Numbered from the stretch's first letter, positions 37,418-46,425 are shown. The stretch: DNA of 64,000 nucleotides from Panacagrimonas perspica (GCF_004364935.1 NZ_SOBT01000008.1:2173534-2237533), one strand, 5' to 3'. Notes: generated by a model from the sequence alone, not told the origin. Numbers and translations are program-made.

Positions 37418-39832
37418 ATGCTGCACCATTCATCGCTGCTTGCCGCGCTCTTGTTGTTCGCATCTGCCTCCGTTTCGACGCGTGCTCAGGCGCAACAGGA
37501 GGCAGCGGGAGCCGTTCGCGGACGCATAGCAGATTCGGTGACGGGACGAGCGGTACCGACGGCCACCGTGCACTTGATGCGCAATCAGAAGATTCATGGC
37601 ACCGCTGAAGCCGATACCGCCGGAAAGTTTTCGTTCGATGAAGTGCCCGAAGGCGTGTATTCGGTCGAGGTGGAAGAGCAGGGCTATGTGAAAGCTGTAC
37701 AGGCCGATGTGCGGGTCGTGCTTCGCAGAGTGGCTGCCGTCGATTTCGAACTGGTGCGCGGGAGCGATGAGGCGCTTGAACAAGTGGTTGTCACAGCGCG
37801 CGGGCCAGCAGGGTCGCGAGCGACGCCGAACACCGTACAGCTGGAGCGCGAGGAGATACGACGTAATCCCGGCAGTGCAGGCGACGTATTCCGTGCGCTG
37901 GACGTTCTGCCGGGCGTCGTCGCGACGGGTGAGTTCTCCAACTTCACCGTTCGCGGAAACGGCCCGCGGGACAACCTGATCCTGATCGATGGCATCCCTT
38001 TCGATAAGGTTGCTCATTTCGATGAGTCGCTCGGGGAGGAAGAGATCAACGGCGGTGGGCGATATTCGATCTTTGCGCCGAACATCATCGGCAGCGCCAA
38101 ATTTTCTCCGGGCGGCTGGCGGGCGGCCGAGGGCGGCAAGAATGGTTCCCTGCTCGAACTCGGGATCGCTGATGGCAACTTCGCGAGCTCCACGGTCGGC
38201 GCACGCTTCGACATCATCGGAGTCGAGGCGGACTATGACGGGCCGAGCTACGTCGCCGATAACACCAGCTTGCTGCTATCGGGGCGGAAGTTCGATTTCA
38301 GCAACCTGTTCAAAGCGATCGGTGAAGATGACATCGGCACGCCGCGCATGACTGATTTCATCGCGAAGTCCGTCACCGATCTGGATGACAACAACAGTCT
38401 CGAGCTGCTGGCGATTTACGCGGGCGAGGATTTCAAGCGCACGGTCGAGAATGCGCTCGCGTCCGATAACTTCGAGGACGTGGATATCGGCGAATCGGAG
38501 CAGGACAGCACATTGCTCGGCGCGAGGTGGCGGTGGTATCTCGGTGAGGACGCACAGTTGCGCAACACGGTCTATTACCGAAACAGCGACAAGACCAGCA
38601 CGGAGGGCGAGGCATATCCGGACCTCGCGGGCCCAGACCCGACACCTGCGACGACGCCGATCCGCGAGAACATTCTGCGCATCAAGGAAGTTGAAAAAGA
38701 GATCGGCTGGCGCAGCGACTTCAGCACGGTGCTCGGCTCGGATGGAATCTTCTCTGCTGGCACGCATGTCGCTCGCGTTGATCTCGACTTCGACCGTCGT
38801 CTCTCCGGAGACTGGACGCGGTATGTATACGATCAGTCGGACTTTCGCGCCGATCCGACACAACGATACATCGTGCTGACGCCCGAGGAATTCGACTCGA
38901 CGTTGAGCGCAGCGGAGACGCGTATTGCCGCGTATGCCGACTACGCCTGGACCATCGGCGATTTCACGTGGACACCCGGAATGCGTTACGAGCACGATGG
39001 GTTCGCCGGAAAGTCTGTTGTCGCTCCGCGCCTGCTTTTGAGCTGGCAGCCCGATGCGATCACCCGTGTCTGGACCGGAGGTGGCGTGTATTACCAAGCA
39101 CCGCGTTATCTCGACATTGCGGCCGATCCTTCCAATCTCGATCTGAAGAGCGAGCGCTCCACGCAGTATCTACTGGGCTTCTCCCGGCACCTGCGCGAGG
39201 ATCTCCGTTTTTCGGCCGAAGGCTATTATCAGGATCTCGACGACCTGATCGTGTTCGACGATCGGACCACGGACACGGCAAGGAATATCGGCGAAGGCTA
39301 CGCGACGGGCGTGGACCTGATGCTTGCCAAACGCATGAGCCGAGACTGGAGCGCTTCGGCGACCTACTCCTACTCGCGCGCCCGCCGCGACGACAAGCTT
39401 GGCGAAGGCGAATTTGCGTCAGATTGGGACCGGCCGCATGCGTTCGGTATCGTTGGAGCTTGGCAGCCCACCGATCGATGGACATTGTCGGCAAAATGGA
39501 AATACGCTTCCGGACGGCCCACTGATGCGTTCATCGTGCACAGCGACGTGTTGGGAGGCGCGGGGCCCGTGCGTTACTCGAAAGAATTGACGCGCACGAA
39601 CACCGAACGTCTGCCCGCTTATCATTCACTGAGCATGCGGGCGGACTACCAGCGCCGCTTCGGCCCGCTGAGCCTGGTTGCCTATCTCGACGTCCTGAAC
39701 GTCTACGGTCGCAAGAACGGCAACGCTTATGAGTGGGATGAACGTCGCGGCGTCAACATCATCGAAGGACTTGACGAGCTGCTGCCCACCATCGGACTCA
39801 GGCTCGAATACTCCTGGACGCCAGGCACTTGA
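37418..39832 (+). CDS. TonB-dependent receptor with N-terminal CarboxypepD_reg domain
   Basis: 804-aa outer-membrane protein. A signal peptide (to about residue 25, TRAQAQ) precedes a carboxypeptidase-regulatory beta-sandwich (about 30-115, VRGRIADSVTGRAVPTATV). A TonB-box-like VVVTARG follows near residue 125, then the plug (about 140-255, GVVATGEFSNFTVRGNGPR and NLILIDGIPF) and a beta-barrel ending LEYSWTPGT. It lacks a canonical C-terminal Phe. The substrate could be a siderophore, glycan or other large ligand; not determinable. The two-component genes follow 21 bp later, so uptake and sensing are probably linked. Confidence 0.88.
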   Translation: MLHHSSLLAALLLFASASVSTRAQAQQEAAGAVRGRIADSVTGRAVPTATVHLMRNQKIHGTAEADTAGKFSFDEVPEGVYSVEVEEQGYVKAVQADVRVVLRRVAAVDFELVRGSDEALEQVVVTARGPAGSRATPNTVQLEREEIRRNPGSAGDVFRALDVLPGVVATGEFSNFTVRGNGPRDNLILIDGIPFDKVAHFDESLGEEEINGGGRYSIFAPNIIGSAKFSPGGWRAAEGGKNGSLLELGIADGNFASSTVGARFDIIGVEADYDGPSYVADNTSLLLSGRKFDFSNLFKAIGEDDIGTPRMTDFIAKSVTDLDDNNSLELLAIYAGEDFKRTVENALASDNFEDVDIGESEQDSTLLGARWRWYLGEDAQLRNTVYYRNSDKTSTEGEAYPDLAGPDPTPATTPIRENILRIKEVEKEIGWRSDFSTVLGSDGIFSAGTHVARVDLDFDRRLSGDWTRYVYDQSDFRADPTQRYIVLTPEEFDSTLSAAETRIAAYADYAWTIGDFTWTPGMRYEHDGFAGKSVVAPRLLLSWQPDAITRVWTGGGVYYQAPRYLDIAADPSNLDLKSERSTQYLLGFSRHLREDLRFSAEGYYQDLDDLIVFDDRTTDTARNIGEGYATGVDLMLAKRMSRDWSASATYSYSRARRDDKLGEGEFASDWDRPHAFGIVGAWQPTDRWTLSAKWKYASGRPTDAFIVHSDVLGGAGPVRYSKELTRTNTERLPAYHSLSMRADYQRRFGPLSLVAYLDVLNVYGRKNGNAYEWDERRGVNIIEGLDELLPTIGLRLEYSWTPGT

Positions 39833-39853
39833 GCTGACTACCGAGATCGCTCA

Positions 39854-40519
39854 TTGAGATTGCTCATCATCGAAGATAACCAGCGCCTCTGCCAGGCCGT
39901 CGCGGAGAGCCTGCGCTCCCAGGGATTCGCGGTCGATACAGCGGCCACGGCGGCAGAGGGACTGCAGATCTGGCGAGCGGCCGACTACGATGTCGTCGTT
40001 CTCGATCTCATGCTCCCGGACGGCAGCGGTCTGCGCGCGCTGCAGGAAATGCGTGGCCAAGGCAGCAAGACACCCGTGCTTATCCTCACCGCGCTAGGTG
40101 CGATCGAGGATCGCGTGCGCGGCCTGGATTGCGGCGCGGACGACTATCTCGTCAAGCCGTTCGCGATGCAGGAACTCATCGCTCGGCTGCGTGCGCTGTT
40201 GCGTCGTCCGGGCGCAGCATTGGGTCGCACGCTGACGCTCGGTAACGTGAGGCTCAATACATCCGCACGCATCGCCACCGTCGCCGAGACGCAGCTCGAT
40301 CTGACACGTTCTGAGTTGATTGTGCTTGAAACGCTGCTGCGCAATCAGGGACGTGTCATCTCGAAGGATCGGCTTGGCGAATGCCTGTACGATTTTCAGC
40401 AGGAGCGCAGCACGAATTCGGTGGAGACGCACGTGCACAGGTTGCGCAAGAAGCTTGCGTCCGCGGGCGCTGATGTGTCGCTCCGGACTTTGCGCGGTCT
40501 TGGCTATCTTGCCTCCTGA
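39854..40519 (+). CDS. OmpR/QseB-type response regulator, TTG start
   Basis: 221-aa regulator with a receiver (Asp pair in IIEDN, phospho-acceptor in VVLDLMLPDGSG, Lys in LVKPF) and winged-helix DNA-binding domain (SVETHVHRLRKKL, LRTLRGLGYLAS). The only start that gives the family N-terminus (MRLLIIEDN) is the TTG at 39854. It lies in the operon between TonB receptor and sensor kinase. Confidence 0.92.
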   Translation: MRLLIIEDNQRLCQAVAESLRSQGFAVDTAATAAEGLQIWRAADYDVVVLDLMLPDGSGLRALQEMRGQGSKTPVLILTALGAIEDRVRGLDCGADDYLVKPFAMQELIARLRALLRRPGAALGRTLTLGNVRLNTSARIATVAETQLDLTRSELIVLETLLRNQGRVISKDRLGECLYDFQQERSTNSVETHVHRLRKKLASAGADVSLRTLRGLGYLAS

Positions 40520-40529
40520 TCGCGACTCG

Positions 40530-41885
40530 ATGCGCGCCCCGTCCCTACTTCGAGCACTCGTCGTTCGGCTAACCATCGTGGTCCTGCTAGCGCTGGCCGG
40601 CAGCTATCTGGTTTTGTACTTCGAATTTCGCGACGGCCTGATGGGTCTGGAAGGTCAGAGCATTGCCATCCAGGTGCAGGACCTGCGTGCGTCGATCGTG
40701 TCGGGGTCGAGCCCACCGCGGCTCGAGTTGCCACGGTCCCTGCAAGAGTTCTACGCCCAACCGGATACATTGAACGGCTACCAACTGCTGGCCGCAGATG
40801 GCACGGTGCTGGAGTCGGGCGGTTTCTCTGCGCCTGATCTGCCATTGCCGGTTGCTCAAGGCGTTGGGCAGGTCGTCATGCAGCTGGAAACGAATGCGTT
40901 GTCAGGCAACAGCGTCATGGCTGCCGCGCTCGATCTCGAAGATCGTCACGGCCGTTCCTGGTTGCGTGTGGTGCGGAATCTCAAAGATACGGAGAGCTTG
41001 GTCGCCCAGCTCATGCTCGGCGCGCTGGACGAGCTGTATCCGCCGATTGCCCTGCTGCTGATCGCCGTGGTCAGCGTCGTAGTCGTGACGGTGCTGTCAT
41101 CGCTTCGCTCCTTGCGCTCCGTCTCGCATCAGGCCTCGATGTTGTCGCTGAATCGTTTGGGCGAACGGTTGCATGCCAAGAACCTCCCTCGGGAGCTCGT
41201 TCCGCTCGTTCAGGCAGTCAATGCGTCGCTCGATCGGCTCGAAGCGGACTATCGCGTGCAGAGGGAATTCACCGCCAACGCTGCGCATCAGTTCCGTACA
41301 CCGCTCGCGACGTTGCGAGCACGGCTCGAGTCCCGCTTCTCGGCGCAGATACTGGGCGATGTCACGTTCGAGATCGAACAGCTCGCGCGGCTCGTCGAGC
41401 AACTGCTCTGTCTTGCGCGCCTCGATTCGCAGGAGGAGTTCCAGTTCGCCGCGTTCGACGCTTACGCCGTTGCGCTGGACGTGGCTCGGGAGCTGGCGCC
41501 GTCTGCGCTCGAGTCAGAACACTACGTGACCGCCGCGACGCCCGACGCTTCCGTGCCTGCGCACGGGAATGCAACGCTGACGCGCCTCGTCTATCGCAAC
41601 CTGATCGAGAACGCGATCCAGTACACGCCCGCCGGCACGTCGATCACGCTGTCCTCTGATTCTACGGGCGTGATCATCGCCGATGATGGACCGGGAATCG
41701 CTGTGCACGCTGCTGCGTCCCTGTTCGAGCGGTTCCGCCGCGGTCCCAATGCTTCGGGCCCTGGCGCGGGCTTGGGGCTCGCCATCGCGAAGTGCATCAT
41801 GGAACGGCAAGGCGGCCGCCTGTCGCTCGACGCGGGTGCTGCCCGCGGAGCACGTTTCGTGGTGGAGTTTCTCCAGCCACGCTAG
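40530..41885 (+). CDS. QseC/PmrB-type sensor histidine kinase
   Basis: 451-aa membrane kinase with TM1 near residues 10-30, a periplasmic domain of about 140 residues and TM2 near 170-190. A short HAMP-like linker leads to the H-box FTANAAHQFRTPLATLRARL and HATPase motifs (NLIENAIQYTP, DDGPGI, GAGLGLAI). The ATG at 40530 lies 10 bp after the regulator stop. With the receptor and regulator it forms a three-gene cell-envelope sensing operon. Confidence 0.9.
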   Translation: MRAPSLLRALVVRLTIVVLLALAGSYLVLYFEFRDGLMGLEGQSIAIQVQDLRASIVSGSSPPRLELPRSLQEFYAQPDTLNGYQLLAADGTVLESGGFSAPDLPLPVAQGVGQVVMQLETNALSGNSVMAAALDLEDRHGRSWLRVVRNLKDTESLVAQLMLGALDELYPPIALLLIAVVSVVVVTVLSSLRSLRSVSHQASMLSLNRLGERLHAKNLPRELVPLVQAVNASLDRLEADYRVQREFTANAAHQFRTPLATLRARLESRFSAQILGDVTFEIEQLARLVEQLLCLARLDSQEEFQFAAFDAYAVALDVARELAPSALESEHYVTAATPDASVPAHGNATLTRLVYRNLIENAIQYTPAGTSITLSSDSTGVIIADDGPGIAVHAAASLFERFRRGPNASGPGAGLGLAIAKCIMERQGGRLSLDAGAARGARFVVEFLQPR

Positions 41886-42178
41886 ATTTCACGCGCGGCC
41901 AGACGTACACGGGTCCGAGCGATCGATGGCTAATCGCAAGCCACGCAGTGGGTTGCCGTCCGGCTCGAGGGACGCTCGACCCGCGACCTCCGAGGTCACC
42001 TCTGGACTGATCGGCAACGGTCACTTCGGTGCCGAGAGGCGTTGCTCCATAACCTCCGCATTCAGGATGCATGAACGCGCTGCACTGGTGACCGCTTCGG
42101 GCCGACAGCCCCCTTTCCCTACCCGCGACGACAGCAGGTCATTGATGCCCGCGATAAGGGGCGGGAATCCTTACGCGC

Positions 42179-42382
42179 GACGTACTCAACTGCGGCCGTC
42201 GCTGTCACCTCTTCAACGTGGTCGACGATTTCAATTGCGAGGTCCTGCACGTGGAGGTCGCCCTGCGGGAGCAGGTGTGGCTCGATCTGGGACCAATGCA
42301 GGTACCGCACGCAGTCAACGCGGCAACGGTTGATCACATGCAGGTCGAGCTGATCAGGTGGGACGGCACGCGCTGTCCATGA
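42179..42382 (+). pseudogene. IS3-family transposase (OrfB) remnant
   Basis: The open frame without a start codon translates to CGRRCHLFNVVDDFNCEVLH followed by VEV. This is the signature around the second catalytic Asp of IS3-group OrfB (VVDDFNRE). Only about 30 residues are recognisable and the downstream frame drifts into unrelated sequence before a stop. The IS ends are not visible, and the remaining non-coding DNA from 41886 to 42470 holds nothing else I can name. Confidence 0.7.
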
Positions 42383-42470
42383 TCAGGCAGAAATGAACGT
42401 CCAGACTTCGCAGACGACATGGCGATCGTTTATCGTTTCAAGTCTCGGCTCTTCATCCACACTTCGTCGC

Positions 42471-42752
42471 ATGAAACACATCGTATCGCTCGCCATATTG
42501 TCCGTCCTGTTCTTGCCGGGCTGCGTCAGCTCGGGAAAATTCAAGAATATGGACGACGATAGTAGCGGTGGGATCTCGAGGCAGGAGGCGAGTCACTCTC
42601 AAGCCCTCGCGGACCTCTTCAACAGCGCGGATGAGAACAACGACGGCGTCCTCGACGAGGAAGAATACGCACTGGTCTATCAGGTCATCTCCAAAAACCG
42701 CGCGCCGACCCAGCAGCGGCGGAAGATGATGACCGAGAAAGGAGGCCGTTGA
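42471..42752 (+). CDS. Small EF-hand lipoprotein
   Basis: 93-aa predicted lipoprotein with a hydrophobic signal ending LFLPGC (lipobox, Cys near 18). Two EF-hand-like loops follow: MDDDSSGGISRQEA and ADENNDGVLDEEEY; the second fits DxNxDGxxxxxE. It would sit in the envelope and bind calcium. The ATG at 42471 is chosen because the signal begins there; the frame is open to 42393. Confidence 0.75.
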   Translation: MKHIVSLAILSVLFLPGCVSSGKFKNMDDDSSGGISRQEASHSQALADLFNSADENNDGVLDEEEYALVYQVISKNRAPTQQRRKMMTEKGGR

Positions 42753-42818
42753 GATTCTTGGGCGTCGACGGCTTCTCGCCTGTTTAGCGTCATCGCGCGT
42801 CGCGCGCTCGAGCTGGCC

Positions 42819-42874
42819 AACGCCTGAATTAAGACGCGCCGCGAAGCGGCGTCGGCTTGAATGAATTATTAGGC
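42819..42874 (-). repeat. attC site (59-base-element type) downstream of the ASCH gene
   Basis: 56-bp imperfect palindrome. On the minus strand it starts GCCTAATAATTCATTCAAGC and ends CTTAATTCAGGCGTT, with a GCCGCTTCGCGGC hairpin in the middle. This is nearly the sequence of attC sites known from aadA/dfr cassettes of mobile integrons. The TAA stop of the ASCH gene lies inside the left end, as is usual for cassette genes. Confidence 0.9.
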
Positions 42875-43345
42875 TGCGCCCGCAGGGAATACACGCTCAA
42901 ACTCCTGAAAGACGATAGGCATGTCAGGTCGAGGCTCATAGCCAGTTCCCTTCAGCTCTTGATGGTAGTAGTCCCAGTGGGCTTTGCGCCACCAGTCAAG
43001 TGAGCCATCACCCTCACCTTCAATTCTTGCGTGAATCTCTGTGACCTCATTCAGAGGCAAGATCAGCACCCGGGTGGTGCGAACAACACATATAGCTTCA
43101 CCGGCCCAGTCAGTCACTATGTTGAGATCACCACGGCTAGGCAAAGCCTCACCGCTGCTCTCGAACGACCACAGCGACGGTGACGTTGCACGCTTTATAC
43201 CCGCCAAAACTAGCTGCGCACACTCGTTAGCATCTCCTTCGTTGTCGCAGAAATGCCATGCCGGAGGCGGGTCAGCACTGAGCTGAGATGGCTCAGGTTG
43301 ATGAGCAACGTAGTCGTCCCATATTCGCTTTACAGATGGGTGCAT
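42869..43345 (-). CDS. ASCH-domain protein carried as an integron-type gene cassette
   Basis: 158-aa ASCH-fold protein (PUA-like, RNA- or nucleotide-binding). Motifs include LVLAGIKRATSPSLW, then GDLNIVTDWAGEAICVVRTT and LDWWRKAHWDYY. Such genes are frequent integron cassette cargo. It is flanked on both sides by attC sites in matching orientation, so it is a complete cassette of about 550 bp. Its role is unknown; ASCH proteins may modify or bind RNA or act on modified nucleosides. Confidence 0.88.
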   Translation of the reverse strand: MHPSVKRIWDDYVAHQPEPSQLSADPPPAWHFCDNEGDANECAQLVLAGIKRATSPSLWSFESSGEALPSRGDLNIVTDWAGEAICVVRTTRVLILPLNEVTEIHARIEGEGDGSLDWWRKAHWDYYHQELKGTGYEPRPDMPIVFQEFERVFPAGAA

Positions 43346-43361
43346 AAGTAGTGTCTTAGCG

Positions 43362-43419
43362 GCCTAACGCCAATTGGACCGAAAAGTGCGGCACAACACG
43401 TCCATGTTAAGCGTTATGC
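43362..43419 (-). repeat. attC site upstream of the ASCH cassette
   Basis: 58-bp imperfect palindrome. Minus-strand ends are GCATAACGC and GCGTTAGGC (8 of 9 complementary), with inner arms TTAACATGGACG and CGGTCCAATTGG. This is the R/L box layout of an attC site, including the GTTAGGC cleavage triplet. It would be the attC of the preceding cassette and the insertion point of the ASCH cassette. Confidence 0.8.
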
Positions 43420-43478
43420 CGCACAGCTTCGGAGCCGACGAGCGTCCGCTTCGCGACGCCTGCAAAGACCGAACGGGC

Positions 43479-43507
43479 GACCGCTTTGGGCTGGTCAGCG
43501 ACCGTCA
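43479..43507. repeat. Dispersed intergenic repeat, copy D
   Basis: GACCGCTTTGGGCTGGTCAG followed by CGACCGTCA. The same pattern GACCGCTYYGGGCTG...GACCG recurs at 46612-46637 and 59477-59505. It sits between the upstream attC and the tyrosine recombinase, next to a perfect GGTCAGCGA...TCGCTGACC inverted repeat that could also act as a terminator. Confidence 0.6.
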
Positions 43508-43536
43508 TTGATCGCTGACCAGCTCCGCCGATCCCG

Positions 43537-44163
43537 TCAGACCTCCGTCTGTTCGGCCATCTCCAGCGCGTCGTCCACCTCGATTCCCAGGTACCGCACC
43601 GTGCTCTCGAGCTTGGTATGGCCTAGCAGGAGTTGAACGGCCCGAAGATTCTTTGTCCAGCGGTAGATCAGGGTCGGCTTTGTGCGACGCATCGTGTGAG
43701 TGCCGTATGCGGCTGGGTCGAGGCCTATTCGTTCAACCCACGAGCCAACCATCCGCGCGTACTGCCGAGTCGAGAGATGAGGCGAGTCGTGCTGCCGACT
43801 CGGAAAGAGGTAGTCGGCGGCACCCAGCCCGGCTTTTCTGATCCACGATGAGACGATCTCGCGAGTTCCCTCCGTGATCTCGAACTGGACCGGCCGATGC
43901 GTCTTCTGCTGCATCACGATCGCCCGCGCAGACACTCGATCACCGTGACAGACATCGTTCACCCGAAGCTTGACCAAGTCACACCCACGAAGCTTGCTGT
44001 CGATTGCCAGGTTGAAGATGGCCAGCTCGCGGATCCGCTTGGCGAGTTGCAGGCGCACCCGAATCGCCCATATCTCCTTCAGCCTTAGCGGCGACTTCTG
44101 ACCGACTAGCTTTCCCTTGTTCCAAAGACCGTGAGTCTTTGCTGCGTTAGACGTGCTCTCCAT
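43537..44163 (-). CDS. Short tyrosine recombinase/integrase
   Basis: 208-aa site-specific recombinase containing essentially only the catalytic domain. Arg I is in SKLRGCDLVKLR, the HxxR box in THTMRRTK, the third His in LLLGHTKLES and the nucleophile Tyr in VRYLG. The N-terminal SAM-like arm-binding domain is very short (about 45 residues). It lacks the integron-integrase-specific patch, so it is not IntI. It lies next to the attC-bounded cassette and could be a mobilisation relic of the island. Confidence 0.88.
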   Translation of the reverse strand: MESTSNAAKTHGLWNKGKLVGQKSPLRLKEIWAIRVRLQLAKRIRELAIFNLAIDSKLRGCDLVKLRVNDVCHGDRVSARAIVMQQKTHRPVQFEITEGTREIVSSWIRKAGLGAADYLFPSRQHDSPHLSTRQYARMVGSWVERIGLDPAAYGTHTMRRTKPTLIYRWTKNLRAVQLLLGHTKLESTVRYLGIEVDDALEMAEQTEV

Positions 44164-44413
44164 GACGATCTCCAGCGACGATGGAGAAGGCAGTCTGCTC
44201 CTGTGCTGGTCGCCCGATCGTGGACGCCGCCAGCGCGGACGGTCGCTGTTGTGCCAGATGTGGTCGCGTATCAGTGATCGCGATCGGGCGGCCTGAAGTA
44301 CTGGCTATCTAGGATCCAATGGCAGGGATGCCTGCTACTACGAAGCGAATCATGTCGTCATCTAGAGCAGTGAAGTCTGCCAACCTCATCTCGCTTGCTG
44401 GCGACACATCCTC

Positions 44414-45346
44414 TCAATTCGGGCGCGAATTTCCCATCGTTCGGGCCGGCCTGACCGATCGCCTGAATGCGGCGGGGGTTACCCCCACGGCACGGCGGAA
44501 CATGTCCGTGAAGTGTGACTGACTGGAGAACCCACACGCGAACGCGATGTTGACCATCGGCACACCATGCAAGAGCTTTTCCGTCGCTCGGGCGATGCGT
44601 CGCCCGAGCAGGTACTTATGCGGTGACGTTCCCGTCGACGCACGGAACGCGCGCGTGAACTGCGACCGGCTCATGTCGCAGATCTTCGCGAGTTCATCCA
44701 GCGTCGTGCCCTCGGCAACACGGCTCTCGATATGTTCGTAGACCTTGGCCAGCATGGCGGCCGGCAGCTTCCCGGCGCGAATCCTGTCGAAGTGGCTCTC
44801 CGAGTGATGCTGGAGCAGATGCATCGCGATGGCATCTGCCATCGCGTCGGCGTACAGCGGGCCGCGCTGCGTCGGGTTGTGCAATTCGTGAACCAGCAGC
44901 GACGCTGACTCCGCAATGAAGGGATCGCGCAGCGCGAACTCGAATCGAATGTCCCGCATCAGGTCCTCGCACGGCGTGTCGTCGACGAGCGCCTGAAACC
45001 GTTCGGGGGGAAGGTGCAAGGTGCAGGAATGAACCTCGCCGAACACATCCCAGACGATGGGCGTCGCCGGCGGCACGATGGTGACGAGGCCAGGCTGCGA
45101 CCATCCCTCGACTGAACGTCCATCCTTGACGACACCCAGGCGGTTACCGCCGGTCTGGATGCCGAGGACCACCTCCCGAAACGGAGCGTAGCTGCAACGT
45201 TCGGCCGAGCCACGCCAGATCAGCAGTCGCAAGTTGGACCACCCGGCCGATTCGCTGGACAGAATCGGCTGGAAACCGAGTGCCTGCTGCAGTGCAGCGG
45301 GCCCATCTTCGAGCGCTGGCGCAGTGCCACGACGATTTGGGGGCAT
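44414..45346 (-). CDS. AraC-family regulator with cupin-like AraC_binding_2 domain
   Basis: 310-aa activator. The N-terminal sensing domain (about 25-190, YAPFREVVLGIQTGGNRLGV) and C-terminal double HTH (SQFTRAFRASTGTSPHKYLL; AFACGFSSQSHFTDMFRR) are complete. It is divergent from the PhyH-family oxygenase at 45523 with 176 bp between, so it is its likely regulator. Inducer unknown. Confidence 0.9.
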   Translation of the reverse strand: MPPNRRGTAPALEDGPAALQQALGFQPILSSESAGWSNLRLLIWRGSAERCSYAPFREVVLGIQTGGNRLGVVKDGRSVEGWSQPGLVTIVPPATPIVWDVFGEVHSCTLHLPPERFQALVDDTPCEDLMRDIRFEFALRDPFIAESASLLVHELHNPTQRGPLYADAMADAIAMHLLQHHSESHFDRIRAGKLPAAMLAKVYEHIESRVAEGTTLDELAKICDMSRSQFTRAFRASTGTSPHKYLLGRRIARATEKLLHGVPMVNIAFACGFSSQSHFTDMFRRAVGVTPAAFRRSVRPARTMGNSRPN

Positions 45347-45522
45347 CGCGGTTTCTCCGTTTCCCGTCCGTTCTCCTCGCCTCGACGATAACCCGGCGGG
45401 TCATGTAGCGGGAGCTTCGCTCCGAACCTGACAAAACGCGGCCACACCTGAAAGACCGCAGGCCGCACTCCTGCTTTGATTCGGGCCGGCGACACCAGCC
45501 CAATCCGACAGGACGAGCCCGC

Positions 45523-46425
45523 ATGAACGCACCGACCACCGCGAGGAACTTGCAGATCGACTACTCGGCGTATGCCGACACCTATCGGCGCGACGGCGTC
45601 GTCATCATTCAAGGTGCCCTCGACGAAGCGCAGATGAAACGGGTCGAAGGCGCCTTCGAGGCGCGCCTCGCAAACCCGGGGCCACACGCCGAGCGCATAT
45701 TCCCCGACGACCGTGCGGTGACGCTGCAGACCGTCGGAATATCGGCCGATGATCCGATCATCGTTCCTCTGCTGCATCACACTGCGCTCGCCGATATCGC
45801 GCAGAGCCTGCTCGGCGGCGTGCCGCTCTGGTACATGCAGGATCAGCTCTGGATGAAAGAGGGCGGCAATGCCCGCCGCACGTGCTGGCATCAGGATTCG
45901 TCCTACTTTCCGGCCAATGGCCTCGATTCCGTCGTAATGTGGTTCTGCATGGACCCGGTCGCCAAGGTGAATTGCCTCGAGGTCGTCCGCGGGTCGCACA
46001 AGGGACCGACGTATAACGGCTCACTGCTCGATCCCGCCGATCCCACCGAGCCGCTCTATGAGGGAACGGACTATCCACGGCTCCCGGACATCGAGGGCAA
46101 TCGCAGCCGCTGGGACATCGTCTCCGCCGACATGGAGCGCGGCGATGTGTTGGTGTTCAACATGAACTCGCTGCACGGTGGAGCCCCCACCTTTCCCGGC
46201 CAGCGGCGGCGCACATTGAGCTTCCGCTTCTTCGGGCCCGACTACCACTTCGCAACGCGGCCGAGGATCCGCACGGATCATCCGATGGCCGCTGCACGCG
46301 CGAATCAGGATTCCGAAAGGTTGTCCGTCGGATACGCAGGTCTCTCGGTTGGAGATCCGATCGGGAAGAGCGCCTTCTTCAAGAAAGTTCGCGACGCCGG
46401 ACCGGGTTGGAAGGCTGCCGTCTGA
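45523..46425 (+). CDS. Phytanoyl-CoA dioxygenase (PhyH) family Fe(II)/2-oxoglutarate oxygenase
   Basis: 300-aa non-heme iron oxygenase. The HxD motif is in CWHQDSSYFP, the distal His in NSLHGGAP, and the 2-oxoglutarate-binding Arg in QRRRTLSFRF. The length and MWFCMDPVAKVNCLEVVRGSHK segment fit the PhyH family, which includes ectoine and secondary-metabolite hydroxylases. Substrate unknown. AraC control suggests an inducible catabolic or modification role. Confidence 0.88.
   Translation: MNAPTTARNLQIDYSAYADTYRRDGVVIIQGALDEAQMKRVEGAFEARLANPGPHAERIFPDDRAVTLQTVGISADDPIIVPLLHHTALADIAQSLLGGVPLWYMQDQLWMKEGGNARRTCWHQDSSYFPANGLDSVVMWFCMDPVAKVNCLEVVRGSHKGPTYNGSLLDPADPTEPLYEGTDYPRLPDIEGNRSRWDIVSADMERGDVLVFNMNSLHGGAPTFPGQRRRTLSFRFFGPDYHFATRPRIRTDHPMAAARANQDSERLSVGYAGLSVGDPIGKSAFFKKVRDAGPGWKAAV

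Noticed and set aside
41683..42333. 216-codon plus-strand frame at the end of the sensor kinase and into the gap
   Set aside because: It overlaps the kinase ATPase domain and reads as low-complexity sequence; the only meaningful coding trace in the gap is the IS3 remnant in another frame.
43537..44163. Tyrosine recombinase considered as an integron integrase (IntI)
   Set aside because: It is too short and I cannot see the extra helix region specific to IntI proteins, so it is called a generic tyrosine recombinase.
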